Positions 27,578 to 36,596 of a stretch of DNA of 64,000 nt are shown here, piece by piece; position 1 is the stretch's first letter; every line of letters begins with the position of its first letter. A program made the translations under genes and the position numbers. Source of the DNA: AWTP1-13 sp963770295 (GTDB lineage Bacteria; Pseudomonadota; Alphaproteobacteria; Rhizobiales; Hyphomicrobiaceae). The notes under the pieces were generated by a model. The model searched no databases, was not told where the DNA came from, and was given only the letters and a program-made list of their open reading frames with translations. The stretch covers positions 124,001-188,000 of the forward strand of contig CAVYPA010000016.1 in the NCBI GenBank assembly GCA_963770295.1, read 5' to 3'.

Positions 27578-28656
27578 GAGGTCGGCTCCGTCGGAAACAC
27601 CATCGTGTCGGTCACGGCAAAGCTGAGCGCAATTTGCGTGCCGGGCTCGAGCGGGGTTTCGGGAAGCTGAGTGGTCTCGACCATGATCTGATCGCCTTCA
27701 GCGGCGTCAAAGTGGAGCTGGACCTTTGAGCCTTGGAACACGGCGTCGCGGAGCCCGACGTCAATACTGTTTTCCTTGGTCGTAGCCGACCCGATGCTCA
27801 TGCGCTCCGGGCGCACGGCGATGAATGCCGTGCTGCCGATGGGCAGCGTTCCGATCGCCCGAATCGGACCATGCGTTGTTGCCACGACGACCTGCCCGTC
27901 CGACGCAGCGGTAATCGAGCCGGCCAGTCGCGTCGAAAGTCCGACGAAGCCCAGGACGAATGCGGTCGCCGGCCGGAGATAGATCGTGGCAGGATCCGCG
28001 AGTTGCTCGATGCCCCCTCGGTTCATCACGGCGATGCGGTCCGACATCATCAACGCCTCGTCCTGATCGTGCGTGACGAAGACGGCCGTCGTCGAGAGCT
28101 CTCGCAGGAGCCGTTTCAGCTCGATCTGCATGGTCTCGCGCAGCTTTCGATCGAGAGCGCTGAAAGGCTCGTCGAGCAGCAGCAGCTTCGGGCGCACCGC
28201 AAGGGCGCGCGCAACAGCAACACGCTGCTGCTGGCCGCCCGAAAGCGCCTTTATGGAGCGGACAGCGAAGTCGCGCATATGGACGAGATCGAGAAAGCGC
28301 TCCACCGTAGCCTGCGTTTCGTTGCGCGGCGCCCGGCGGGCCTCGAGGCCGAAGGCGACGTTCTCGGCGACGGTCAAGTGGGGAAAAAGCGCGTAGTTCT
28401 GGAATACCACGCCGACGTCGCGATGGTGGGGCGGCCTATCGGTTATGTCTTCTCCGTCGAGCCGCACACTTCCGGCATCTGGTGACAGCAGGCCAGCGAC
28501 GATGCGCAACAGCGTTGTCTTGCCACAACCCGAAGGCCCCAGCAGGGAGACGAACTCGCCGCGCCTCACTCCGAGATTGACGCGGGTCAGCACGCGCGTT
28601 GTGGCGAATGACTTCTCGGCTTCCGAGATACTGAGGAAATCGGTGGTACCCGTCAT
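27574..28656 (-). CDS. ABC importer ATPase, PotA type
   Basis: This 360-aa ATPase powers the importer. Walker A GPSGCGKT lies at residues 40-47, the signature LSGGQQQR near 140, Walker B LLLLDEPFSALD near 160 and the switch histidine in VFVTHDQDEA. The last ~110 residues form a TOBE-type regulatory domain with AFIAVRPERMSI. It lies between the solute-binding protein gene and the two permeases. Confidence 0.93.
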   Translation of the reverse strand: MTGTTDFLSISEAEKSFATTRVLTRVNLGVRRGEFVSLLGPSGCGKTTLLRIVAGLLSPDAGSVRLDGEDITDRPPHHRDVGVVFQNYALFPHLTVAENVAFGLEARRAPRNETQATVERFLDLVHMRDFAVRSIKALSGGQQQRVAVARALAVRPKLLLLDEPFSALDRKLRETMQIELKRLLRELSTTAVFVTHDQDEALMMSDRIAVMNRGGIEQLADPATIYLRPATAFVLGFVGLSTRLAGSITAASDGQVVVATTHGPIRAIGTLPIGSTAFIAVRPERMSIGSATTKENSIDVGLRDAVFQGSKVQLHFDAAEGDQIMVETTQLPETPLEPGTQIALSFAVTDTMVFPTEPTS

Positions 28657-28726
28657 TCCCCATCGCCTGACGTGAGAAGCGCGGCCTCCGGCAAGAGACC
28701 GCGCCGATATCCGGACATGCGCAAGA

Positions 28727-29777
28727 TCAGATCGCCATTTCGCGGTCCCAGCGGTTGACCCACTCCGTCCGGTTGTCGGCTACATAAGCCCAGTCGAGGC
28801 CATGGAGAGCCACGTTGCTCGGCATGCCGGGGGGAGGTGAAACGGCAGTGTTGGTCGGCAGCGAGAAGGTCGGGCCGGCAATCTTGCCCTGCAGCTCGGC
28901 GCCAAGCATCTCGTTGACATAGGCATAGGCGAGGGCCGCAGCCGGTGCGCCCTTGACCATGCAGATGCCGGAGGGGCTGGCAAAGATGCCTTCCTTCGGG
29001 GCGGCAAGATCGATCGGCGCACCCTGCGATTTGCGCTGCAGTGCGAAGGAGGAAAGCGCGCTGACGATTACCCACGCCTCGCCCTGCTCCAATAGATTGA
29101 AGGCTTGCGGCATCTGCGTATAGACGGTGAGCAGGTTGGGCTTGAGCTTGGCAAGGTGCTTGAAGCCGGCATCGGGATCCTTGAGCGCCTCCGCCATTGG
29201 CTTTCCTGTGGCGAGGTGTGAAGCAATGAACAAGATTCGCCAGGCCTTCCGTATTCTGCAGGGAGGGGAGGATCACGCGGCCCTTGAACTTGGGATCCCA
29301 GACCTCGGACCAGGAGGCAACGCCGTTGGGCAGCGCCTTGGTATTATAGGCGATGCCTTGCCAGGGCACGACGTAGTTGGCCCACATGCCCTCCATGTGG
29401 ATGGCGCCCGGACGGAGATTCGCCAGGTTGGGCACCTTGTCGGCGGTGAGCTTCTCGAGTAGCCCCTCTTTGACGGCCAGGATCATCACCGGATCGTCCA
29501 TCTGCACTACGGACAAATACTGTTTGTCCTTGTTCTTCTGCATCTTCTCGAGGTTCACCAGCGAGCGCGTGCCCTCGTAGACGATCTTGCAATTGTACTT
29601 CTGCTCGAAGAACGGCTGCACAGTGCTCTCGACCCACGGCTTGTGGCTCGCGGCGCCGCCAACCACGATTTCCTTGGTCTGGGCTTTGAGGATGGACGGC
29701 GCTGCCACGACCCCGAGCGCGCCAATGCCGATCCCCCCAACGGCGGTTCTACGAGTAATCTTGCGCGAGCCCGGCAT
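28727..29777 (-). CDS. ABC importer solute-binding protein (PotD-like), with a frame break
   Basis: A periplasmic binding protein. The N terminus has a twin-arginine type signal (KITRRTAVGGIGIGALGVVA), so it may be exported folded. The first ~180 residues read normally (EIVVGGAASHKPWVESTVQP ... FKGRVILPSLQNTEGLANL). A single-base change near 29234 breaks the frame, and the rest continues as LFIASHLATGKPMAEALKD to ...WVNRWDREMAI. Restored length is about 349 aa, normal for extracellular solute-binding family 1. The ligand is unknown; neighbours favour a nitrogenous small molecule. Confidence 0.85.
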
Positions 29778-29927
29778 CTCTGTGCCCTCCCATCATGTGG
29801 TAGCGGACTTGGTCCAGATCGCATCTTCGTGACTGCCCGAACTTTATGCAATGCCGAAAGACATGCAAGCTGCCGCAGAATTGGGCAAACTTGGCAGTTG
29901 GATTCGCGTTGTCGCGCAGGCACTTCG

Positions 29928-31469
29928 TTAGACACGCGAACTCGGCCTGTAGAAGGGCTCGTGCTTGGCCGGATCTATGTAGTTCGCATAGAACTTGCGC
30001 ACGTGCGGCAGGAGGGCTTTCGACAACTTGCGCCGCTCGACCTCATCGTTGGCAAGCGCCTTGCTCAGATCGTCGTGCAGCGCCTTGAGCGAGGCATCGC
30101 GGTCAACCTTGGTAAACTTGTTGTCCTGATAGATGACCTCGCCGTCACACATGGTGAGCTTCACGCCCTCAGCTTTGGCGCGCTGGATCACGGCATCGAG
30201 CAGGGGCGTCTCCTCGTCGAGGTAGGGGTAGGAGATCTGCTTCCAGTCGAGGAGCACGAGATCGGCTGATTTACCGACCTCGAGCGTGCCGATGCCGGCA
30301 CCATAGGGCGTCGTCTTGGCGCCACCGACGGTGGCCATGCGCAGCACCTGGCTCATGCTCGGCACATCGTCGTCGACCATACCCGGCACGCGGTGGGCGC
30401 GCAGCACCAGCTTCATCTCCTGCAGCATGTCGCGGTCGTCGTTGATGCCGGCCTCATCGAGGCCGATGGCAGTGTTGATGCCGGCTTTCTCGAAGTGGTT
30501 GAGCGCGGCGACGCCCGAGCGCAGGCGGAAGTTCGACGAGCAGTTGTGGCACACGCAGGCCCCTGCCGCCGCCATGCGCTCGATGTCCTTCTGGTTGAGC
30601 CACACGCCGTGGCCGAGCGTAAGGCGCGGGTTCACCATGTCGAAGCGGTCGATGTACTCGAGCGCCGTGCACTTGCCGCGCCGCCAGGCGTATTCCTTCT
30701 GGTAGGCGGTCTCGAGCAGGTGCATGTGCATGGGTACGTCGTATTTTTTCGAGGCTTCGGAGAGCAATCCGAGCGCCTTGTCGGAGCACCAGTGCAGGTT
30801 GGCCGGTGCCAGCTGGATCTTCACGCGGCGCTTGTTGTTGTGGCGCTCGAAGAGGCTGCGGAAGAGCCCCATGCTCTCGTCGAGACTGGTCTTGAAGCGC
30901 GCGAACCAGCGCTGCATCGGCTCCTGCAGCTCCTTGGGCAGGCTCGCCACGAACTCCTGATCGGCCTGGTAGACGAGCCGGTTCTGGTCGCGCACGGCGT
31001 AGCAGTAGGATACGCGCATGCCGACGTCTTCGTAGGCGCGGATCACCTCGCCCGATTTGGCCTCGACCTCGGGAAGCGTGCCGGGCATCCACCCGTGAAT
31101 GTGCTGCACCGTGGTGATGCCGGAGCCGATCATCTCGAAGGCCGAATAGAGCGTGTCGAGATAGAGATCGAGGTTGCGGATCACCATGCGCGTGATGAAC
31201 CACAGCTCGAGTGGCATGTCGGCGGAGCCGAGCTGCACGGGCGTCAGGCCGACGTGGTGGTGACCATTGACAAAGCCCGGCAGCAGGATCTCGTTACCCG
31301 AGCCCAGCACCGGTGCTTTCGGGTGCTGCGCCTTGAGGTCCTTGTAGGTGCCGATGGCGATGATCGTGCCGTCCTCCTGCAGCACGGCGCCATCTGGGAT
31401 CTCCTCCCAACTCTTGCGGTCGATGGTGCGCGTGATCATGGCGCGGCTGCGGATCAGGGACGTGGCCAT
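29928..31469 (-). CDS. ATZ/TRZ-type amidohydrolase
   Basis: A 513-aa metal-dependent hydrolase of the amidohydrolase superfamily, in the group of triazine and nucleobase hydrolases and deaminases. The start at 31469 is supported by AGGAGAG before the ATG. The metal-binding HxH is within LPGFVNGHHHVGL (His70-72); further ligands are probably in MHMHLLETAYQKE, LGHGVWLNQKDIE and GLDEAGINDD. It follows the NitT/TauT-like importer on the same strand, so the imported compound is a likely substrate. The precise reaction cannot be told from sequence alone. Confidence 0.88.
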   Translation of the reverse strand: MATSLIRSRAMITRTIDRKSWEEIPDGAVLQEDGTIIAIGTYKDLKAQHPKAPVLGSGNEILLPGFVNGHHHVGLTPVQLGSADMPLELWFITRMVIRNLDLYLDTLYSAFEMIGSGITTVQHIHGWMPGTLPEVEAKSGEVIRAYEDVGMRVSYCYAVRDQNRLVYQADQEFVASLPKELQEPMQRWFARFKTSLDESMGLFRSLFERHNNKRRVKIQLAPANLHWCSDKALGLLSEASKKYDVPMHMHLLETAYQKEYAWRRGKCTALEYIDRFDMVNPRLTLGHGVWLNQKDIERMAAAGACVCHNCSSNFRLRSGVAALNHFEKAGINTAIGLDEAGINDDRDMLQEMKLVLRAHRVPGMVDDDVPSMSQVLRMATVGGAKTTPYGAGIGTLEVGKSADLVLLDWKQISYPYLDEETPLLDAVIQRAKAEGVKLTMCDGEVIYQDNKFTKVDRDASLKALHDDLSKALANDEVERRKLSKALLPHVRKFYANYIDPAKHEPFYRPSSRV

Positions 31470-31509
31470 GGGGCTCTCCTCATGTCTGAGCGAAGACTGA
31501 GTCGGACAA

Positions 31510-32337
31510 TTAAGCCGGAGTGGCAAGCGCCTCCTGCTCGGCAAAGGCGCGATCGACCTCGTCGCGCAGATGCTGCGTCAGCTCGATCCTGAGCTTCTCG
31601 CATTCGGGCGAGAATAGGTTGCGCGGCCGCGGCAGATCGATCGGCACGATGGTCTTGATGCGGCCGGGCCGCGACGTGAATACCGCCACGCGGTCGGCCA
31701 GCGCCACCGCCTCGTCGATGTGGTGGGTGACGAACAGGATCGAGGCGCCGCTGTCGCGCCACACGTCGAGCAGGAAGTCCTGCATGCGCTGTCGCGTCTG
31801 CACGTCAAGCGCGGCAAACGGCTCGTCCATCAGCAGCACCTTGGGCCGCATGGCCAGCGCCCGAGCCACGGCGACGCGCTGGCGCATGCCGCCCGACAGC
31901 TCGTCGGGGCGCTTGTCGAATGCAGCCGTCAGGCCCACCCGGTGCAGGGCATCGCGTGCGGCGGCGCGGCGCGTCGTGCTGTTCGCCCCGCGGATCCCGA
32001 GCCCGAAGCTGACGTTTTGCCATACCGTCAGCCAGGGAAACAGCGACGTCTCCTGGAAGATCAAGCTGCGATCCGGCGAGGGGGCGGCGACGCGCTCGTG
32101 GTACGACCAGATCTCGCCGTTGGAGAGCGGCTCGAGCCCGGCCACGAGATAGAGGAGCGTGCTCTTGCCGCATCCCGACGGCCCGAGGAAGACCACGAAC
32201 TCGCCCGGCTCGATCTCGATGTCGATGTCGCGCAGCGCTTCGTGCGCGCGCTCGGTCCCCTCAGCCCAGGTCTTCGACACCCCGCGACAGATCACCGAGC
32301 TGTTGGAGGAGAAGGGCTTGGGCAGGTCAAAGGCCAC
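31510..32337 (-). CDS. ABC importer ATPase, NitT/TauT/SsuB type
   Basis: This ATPase has Walker A (LGPSGCGKSTLL), signature LSGGMRQR, Walker B VLLMDEPFAALD and the switch histidine in FVTHHIDEAV. I place the start at the GTG at 32337 (VAFDLPKPF...), which overlaps the permease stop by 11 bases. An upstream in-frame ATG at 32406 would give an unrelated N terminus inside the permease gene. This choice gives 275 aa, normal for SsuB-like proteins. Confidence 0.9.
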   Translation of the reverse strand: MAFDLPKPFSSNSSVICRGVSKTWAEGTERAHEALRDIDIEIEPGEFVVFLGPSGCGKSTLLYLVAGLEPLSNGEIWSYHERVAAPSPDRSLIFQETSLFPWLTVWQNVSFGLGIRGANSTTRRAAARDALHRVGLTAAFDKRPDELSGGMRQRVAVARALAMRPKVLLMDEPFAALDVQTRQRMQDFLLDVWRDSGASILFVTHHIDEAVALADRVAVFTSRPGRIKTIVPIDLPRPRNLFSPECEKLRIELTQHLRDEVDRAFAEQEALATPA

Positions 32338-33280
32338 GCAACACCCCCGTCGTCTCCGCGACCCAGTACAGAATGCGCTTCTGCAGCATGCGCAAGATGA
32401 GATCAAACGTGAAGCCGAGCAACCCGATCAGGGCGATGGTGAAGAACACGAGCGACGGGTTGAAGGTGTTGCGCGCCATCATGATCACCTGACCGAGCCC
32501 ATAGCCGACGCCGGTCAATTCCGCCACCAGAACCACCATCCAGGCCGCAAACAGGTTCATGCGTAGCACCACCAGCAGCCCAGGCAGGATTGCCGGGATG
32601 ATCACGCGACTATAGGTCTGCCATTTGGTTGCGCCCATGGTGCGTGCGACGTTGATCAGGTTCCTGTTGACCCCGTCGATCTGGCTGATAGTGGCGAGTA
32701 CCATGTGAAAGAAGAGCGCGATCACCACCATGAAGATCGCCGGCGCGTTGCCGATGCCGAACAGGAAGATCGCCACTGGCAGCCAGGCAATCGGCGATAC
32801 GGGTGAAAGGAGCGTGATGGCCGGCAACGTTAACCGTTCGAACATGAGGAAATATCGGATCAGCACGCCAAGCGAGATGGCGAGCACCGAGGCGATGACG
32901 AGGCCGACCATCACGCGCATCGTAGTAGCGCCGATGGTGATCATGACAGCTTCGTAGGGGCTCGGGCCATCGGCCGGGTTCACGCCGATCGACCAGCGCG
33001 TCGCCGTGTTGAAGAACTTGGCCTGCTCGGCGATGTTGCCGAGGAAGATGTGGGGCGGCGGCAGCAGCTTGGGATCGGCCAGGCCGGTGAGCCAGCACAA
33101 CTCCCAGATCACGGTGAATGTGCCGATCGACACCAGCGTCCACCACAGACGCTGCACGCTGGCCGAAATCCGCGCCGCGAACACCGACCGGTGACGCGGG
33201 GTGGCCGGCGGAGCAAGCGCTCCGCCGACCTGGCCCACGGAGCCGCTCGGCCGCTCGCCGACGGAAGCGAGCGTTGCCAT
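32327..33280 (-). CDS. ABC importer permease, NitT/TauT/SsuC type
   Basis: A 317-aa inner-membrane permease with about six helices and a longer N-terminal tail than usual. The EAA-type loop reads LINVARTMGATKWQTYSRVI, followed by IPAILPGLLVVLRMNLFAAW. The ATG at 33280 overlaps the stop of the binding-protein gene (TGATG), which suggests coupled translation. Aliphatic sulfonates, nitrate, taurine and pyrimidine precursors are typical substrates of this permease family. Confidence 0.9.
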   Translation of the reverse strand: MATLASVGERPSGSVGQVGGALAPPATPRHRSVFAARISASVQRLWWTLVSIGTFTVIWELCWLTGLADPKLLPPPHIFLGNIAEQAKFFNTATRWSIGVNPADGPSPYEAVMITIGATTMRVMVGLVIASVLAISLGVLIRYFLMFERLTLPAITLLSPVSPIAWLPVAIFLFGIGNAPAIFMVVIALFFHMVLATISQIDGVNRNLINVARTMGATKWQTYSRVIIPAILPGLLVVLRMNLFAAWMVVLVAELTGVGYGLGQVIMMARNTFNPSLVFFTIALIGLLGFTFDLILRMLQKRILYWVAETTGVLRGL

Positions 33281-34338
33281 CACGCGGCCTTGTATTTGAG
33301 CTTCGAGTAGAGGTCCTGGTTCTCGGCAATGACCTGCTCAAGCAGCGACCAGTCAATCGCATCACGACCCGGTTTGTTCTTGATATAACCCATCTCGATG
33401 AGGCTGTCGGTGCGCTGCAGGATAAAGTCCGTCTGCTTCCTGGCATCGACCACGGCGGGCTGCTTGCCCATCGCCAGCGTCGCGTTGTCGATCGACGTCT
33501 TGTAGTAGGTGCCGACCAGCTTCTTGAGCGTCTCGGCTTGCTGCGTCTCGGCCATGTGCTGGGCCTTCATCATACCCTTGATGATGGCCTTGAGGCCCGC
33601 GGCGTTCTCCTTGATGAGGTTGGCGCGGCAGGCGAGCACGCAGTCGGTGTAGCCCTCGCCGTAGATGTCGCGGCCGTCGGAGAGCTTGTGCGAACCTTTG
33701 ACGTCGTTGAGCAGCGCCGTGCCGTAGGGCTCGATGGTGCAGATCCAGTCGATCGCCCCGGCTTTGAAGGCTTCGACGGCCTCGGGCGTCGAGCCCATGT
33801 AGCGCACGTTGACGTCCTTGAAGGCGACGCCGTTCTTCTTCAGCCAGTCGTAGGGCATCACTTCGAGCGTATCGAGCTGGAAGGTGCCGAGCGTCTTGCC
33901 CTTGAGCTTCTGGGCCGTATCGAGGCCGGGCCGCGAGACGATCACACAGCCTTCGATGCCGCCGCCGGCGACGATCTTCACGGGCGCGCCGGCATTGAAC
34001 AGCGCGATAAAGCTCGTATAGGGCATGAGGCCGAGATCGACCTGGCCGATGCCGAGGAAAGTCACCTGCTCGGCGAATGTCGGCGTATTGACGAACTTGA
34101 GCTCGACACCGTCCTCCTTGGAGAACTGCATAGCGTGGGCAAGGAAGATGTTGAGATTGCAGAAGCCGGTGCCGTGCGTGGATTTCAGCTCTCCCGCGGC
34201 ATGTGCGGCACCCCCGAACAGGCTCGAGCCGACGCCCATGGTCAGCACGGCCGCACCCGACGATTGCATGAACTTGCGCCGGCTAAAGTCCATCGACTCC
34301 AGGTTCGGCAGATGCATGCATCCGATCCTGTCACACAT
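33280..34338 (-). CDS. ABC importer solute-binding protein, NMT1/THI5-like
   Basis: A 352-aa periplasmic binding protein. I use the ATG at 34338 because AGGAGAG lies 7 bases upstream; longer frames lack a binding site. A twin-arginine type signal SRRKFMQSSGAAVLTMG indicates export by Tat. The mature part begins AGELKSTHGTGFCNLNIFLA and has the NMT1-type segment FLGIGQVDLGLMPYTSFIAL. It heads a binding protein-permease-ATPase-amidohydrolase operon. Confidence 0.88.
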   Translation of the reverse strand: MCDRIGCMHLPNLESMDFSRRKFMQSSGAAVLTMGVGSSLFGGAAHAAGELKSTHGTGFCNLNIFLAHAMQFSKEDGVELKFVNTPTFAEQVTFLGIGQVDLGLMPYTSFIALFNAGAPVKIVAGGGIEGCVIVSRPGLDTAQKLKGKTLGTFQLDTLEVMPYDWLKKNGVAFKDVNVRYMGSTPEAVEAFKAGAIDWICTIEPYGTALLNDVKGSHKLSDGRDIYGEGYTDCVLACRANLIKENAAGLKAIIKGMMKAQHMAETQQAETLKKLVGTYYKTSIDNATLAMGKQPAVVDARKQTDFILQRTDSLIEMGYIKNKPGRDAIDWSLLEQVIAENQDLYSKLKYKAA

Positions 34339-34902
34339 GGTAGGCTCTCCTCTTCGGTGGATCGATGATTGCGAGCAATCCGCGAGTGCCCATTTGCGCC
34401 CGATGCCGCGGCGCGCGAGCGCTGGGCGACCTGAGACGAACATTTTTCATGAGTTTGGGGTGCTGCGGGCGCGGTTCGCGGCGGTGAGGTCGAGCACACC
34501 CGTATCGGGGGCTCTCGCCTGTAGCTCATGTCACTGTTCGGGGCCGGTGCAACCACACCGATCCCGCCGAGGGGTGCGAACATCGCAACCTCCCAACAGT
34601 TGTGTGGCACGCCAACCGTTGCAATCGCCGAGGCGACGCTGCGCTAGTTCAGTTAATCGCAAGCGTCGTGCCAACTCGAAGGCATCTTGTCGCGCCGTGT
34701 TTTGTGGCTCGAGTGTGCGCGGCAGATCGGGCCTTCGGGCGTGGGCTTTGAACGACAGTGCACAACGGCAGCTCATTGCGCTGAAATATTGTGCAGGCTG
34801 GCACGTCAAGCCGCCGTCTTCCGCGCAAAGTGACGAGAGCACGTGCTATCCTACAAATTGTCCCGGCTCGCAACTCCCCCTTTGAAAAATCCTCGAGACC
34901 TC
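34339..34902. other. Divergent spacer, no gene seen
   Basis: About 560 bases separate the minus-strand importer operon from the plus-strand racemase gene. I see no conserved frame or RNA. It should hold the promoters of both transcripts, but I cannot point to a convincing box. Confidence 0.5.
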
Positions 34903-35565
34903 ATGCAGCGTATTGTTCTCGTCAACCCGAACACGTCGGAGCCGCTTACGGCGCTCATGACCGAGATCGCACGCGAGAATGCGCCGGTCTGCTTCCGCAT
35001 CGATGGGCTGACCGCACGGTTCGGCGCTCCCCTCCTGACCAACGAAGCGGAACTCGACGAGGCTGCCCATGCCGTGCGTGCGCTGGCTCCGGAGCTCGCG
35101 CAAAGTGCCGACGCGGTCATCGTTAGCGCCTTTGGCGATCCCGGAGCTGACGAGCTAGCCGCCTTGCTCGACCGGCCCGTGGTCGGAATCGCCGAGGCCA
35201 GCATGCGCGCGGCGGCGGCGAACGGACGTCGCTTCGCCGTCGTCACCCACACGTGGCGTTTGGTTCGACGCATGGCCTTGCGGGCAGAAGAGATCGGGCT
35301 TGGAGCGCACTGCGTCGGTGTGCTGGCAACAGAGGGTGATCCGATCGCGCTGATGGCGACACCCGTTGAACTCGAGAGCGCTTTGCAGGCCCTGACCGAG
35401 CAGGCCGTAACACAGCATGGCGCCGAGGCCATCGTCATCGGCGGCGGGCCACTCGGGCGTGTGGCGAAAGCGCTGAGCGGCAAAGTCGGCGTACCGGTGA
35501 TCGCGGCGATCCCCGAAGCCGTCCGCTACCTCGCTGCAGCACTTGGTGCAGCAGCTACTCGTTGA
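34903..35565 (+). CDS. Asp/Glu/hydantoin racemase family protein
   Basis: A 220-aa cofactor-independent racemase of the hydantoin/allantoin racemase group. The start MQRIVLVNPNTSEPLTALM at 34903 matches the family. The first half carries VIVSAFGDPGADELAALL, where the family normally has a catalytic cysteine, with alanine at the likely position (SAFGDPG versus the usual ACFGDPG). The second position lies near EAIVIGGGPLG, again without cysteine. Loss of both cysteines would be unusual, so activity is uncertain. The gene end overlaps the convergent deacetylase by 11 bases. Confidence 0.82.
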   Translation: MQRIVLVNPNTSEPLTALMTEIARENAPVCFRIDGLTARFGAPLLTNEAELDEAAHAVRALAPELAQSADAVIVSAFGDPGADELAALLDRPVVGIAEASMRAAAANGRRFAVVTHTWRLVRRMALRAEEIGLGAHCVGVLATEGDPIALMATPVELESALQALTEQAVTQHGAEAIVIGGGPLGRVAKALSGKVGVPVIAAIPEAVRYLAAALGAAATR

Positions 35566-36481
35566 GCCCCTTGCCCGGATAAGGGTGCGTCGTCATCCAA
35601 TGTCGAGCAATATCTAGCCGACGCGTTACCCAAACGCCGTCCTGCTTCAAAATGTAGTCGAGCAGCCGCTCCAGGCCGGCCGCGCGTGCCGGGTGCCCGA
35701 TCAGCCGCATGTGCAGCCCGACCGACATCATCTTCGGCGTCTTGGCACCCTCCTTGTAGAGCATGTCGAAGGCATCGCGGATGAACGCGAACCACTCGTC
35801 GGAGGTGCCGACCCAGCCCGCGTACTTGCCGTCGTTGTTGGTGAGCGAGTAGGGCACGATCAGGTGCGGCCGGCCGTCGACCGTCTTCCAGAACGGCAGC
35901 TCGTCGCCATAGTAGTCGCGAATCGTAGAGGAACCCGCCCTCCTCGACGACGAGGCGCCGCGTGTTGACGCTCGGCCCGTAGCGGCAATACCAGCCGAGC
36001 GGCCGCTCGCCGACCGTGGTCTGCAGCGACGCGACGGCCTTGCGCGATGTGCTCGCGCTCTTCGGCCTCGGTCAGCTCGTAGTGCTTGATCCAGCGCCAG
36101 CCGTGGCAGCAGACGTCGAAACCGGAGGCGCGGATGGCCGTCGGCAGCAGGCTTGTGCCGTTCCAGGGCGAGGGCGCAGCCGAATACCGTCATCGGCAGC
36201 TTGCGCTCCTGGAGCAACCGCATCAGACGCCAGAAACCGACCCTGCTGCCGTATTCGAACATGCCCTCGGCGGCGAGGTCGCGGCCCTTGACGCCTTGGC
36301 CGAGGCTGTGCGCCTCCGTGAGGCCGACCTCGGTGAAGCCCTCGCCGTCCTGCACGGAGGGCTCCGAGCCCTCCTCGTAGTTCATGACGAAGTTGATAGC
36401 GAGGCGTGCGCCGCCCGGCCACTTGGGATTCGGCGGGTTGGCACCGTAGCCGATCAGGTCACGGTCGTAGGTCGCGGGCAT
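35555..36481 (-). CDS. PuuE/allantoinase-like polysaccharide deacetylase with three frame breaks
   Basis: Homologous to the protein at 24981-25910. The N-terminal part is intact (RLAINFVMNYEEGSEPSVQD, MFEYGSRVGFWRLMR, MTVFGCALALE). The middle reads correctly only in the other frames: IRASGFDVCCHGWRWIKHYE, then AVASLQTTVGERPLGWYCRY and GPSVNTRRLVVEEGGFLYDS. The C-terminal part (YYGDELPFWKTVDGRPHLIV to the end) returns to the first frame. Breaks are near 36147, 36037 and 35925. Because the three shifts restore frame, the final length looks normal (308 codons) and the damage is easy to miss. Sequence error or pseudogene. Confidence 0.82.
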   Translation of the reverse strand: MPATYDRDLIGYGANPPNPKWPGGARLAINFVMNYEEGSEPSVQDGEGFTEVGLTEAHSLGQGVKGRDLAAEGMFEYGSRVGFWRLMRLLQERKLPMTVFGCALALERHKPAADGHPRLRFRRLLPRLALDQALRADRGRRARAHRARPSRRCRPRSASGRSAGIAATGRASTRGASSSRRAGSSTIRDYYGDELPFWKTVDGRPHLIVPYSLTNNDGKYAGWVGTSDEWFAFIRDAFDMLYKEGAKTPKMMSVGLHMRLIGHPARAAGLERLLDYILKQDGVWVTRRLDIARHWMTTHPYPGKGLNE

Positions 36482-36541
36482 TGCACGAATCTCCTGGCAA
36501 CTAGGAAGCAGCGATGGTCACGGGCGGGCAGCGCGAAGTAT

Positions 36542-36596
36542 TGGTCGGAGCAGCGAGATTTGAAACTCGCGCCCCCTTGCTCTCAAAGCAAGTGCC
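36542..36596 (-). pseudogene. 3' fragment of a tRNA-Pro, candidate attachment site
   Basis: The minus strand reads GGCACTTGCTTTGAGAGCAA, then a short variable region, a T-arm (GCGAGTTTCAAATCTCGC) and an acceptor 3' strand ending TGCTCCGACCA. This is the last 55 bases of a tRNA-Pro: anticodon stem-loop, T-arm, acceptor strand and CCA. The D-arm and 5' acceptor strand are missing, and the anticodon-loop TTTGAGA differs from the usual TTTGGGA. Such 3' fragments are typical of the far end of an island integrated into a tRNA gene. Confidence 0.6.

Noticed and set aside
36542..36596. A complete tRNA-Ser with TGA anticodon
   Set aside because: The loop would give TGA, but there is no D-arm, no 5' acceptor strand and no long variable arm. 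The sequence fits the 3' part of tRNA-Pro with one changed base.
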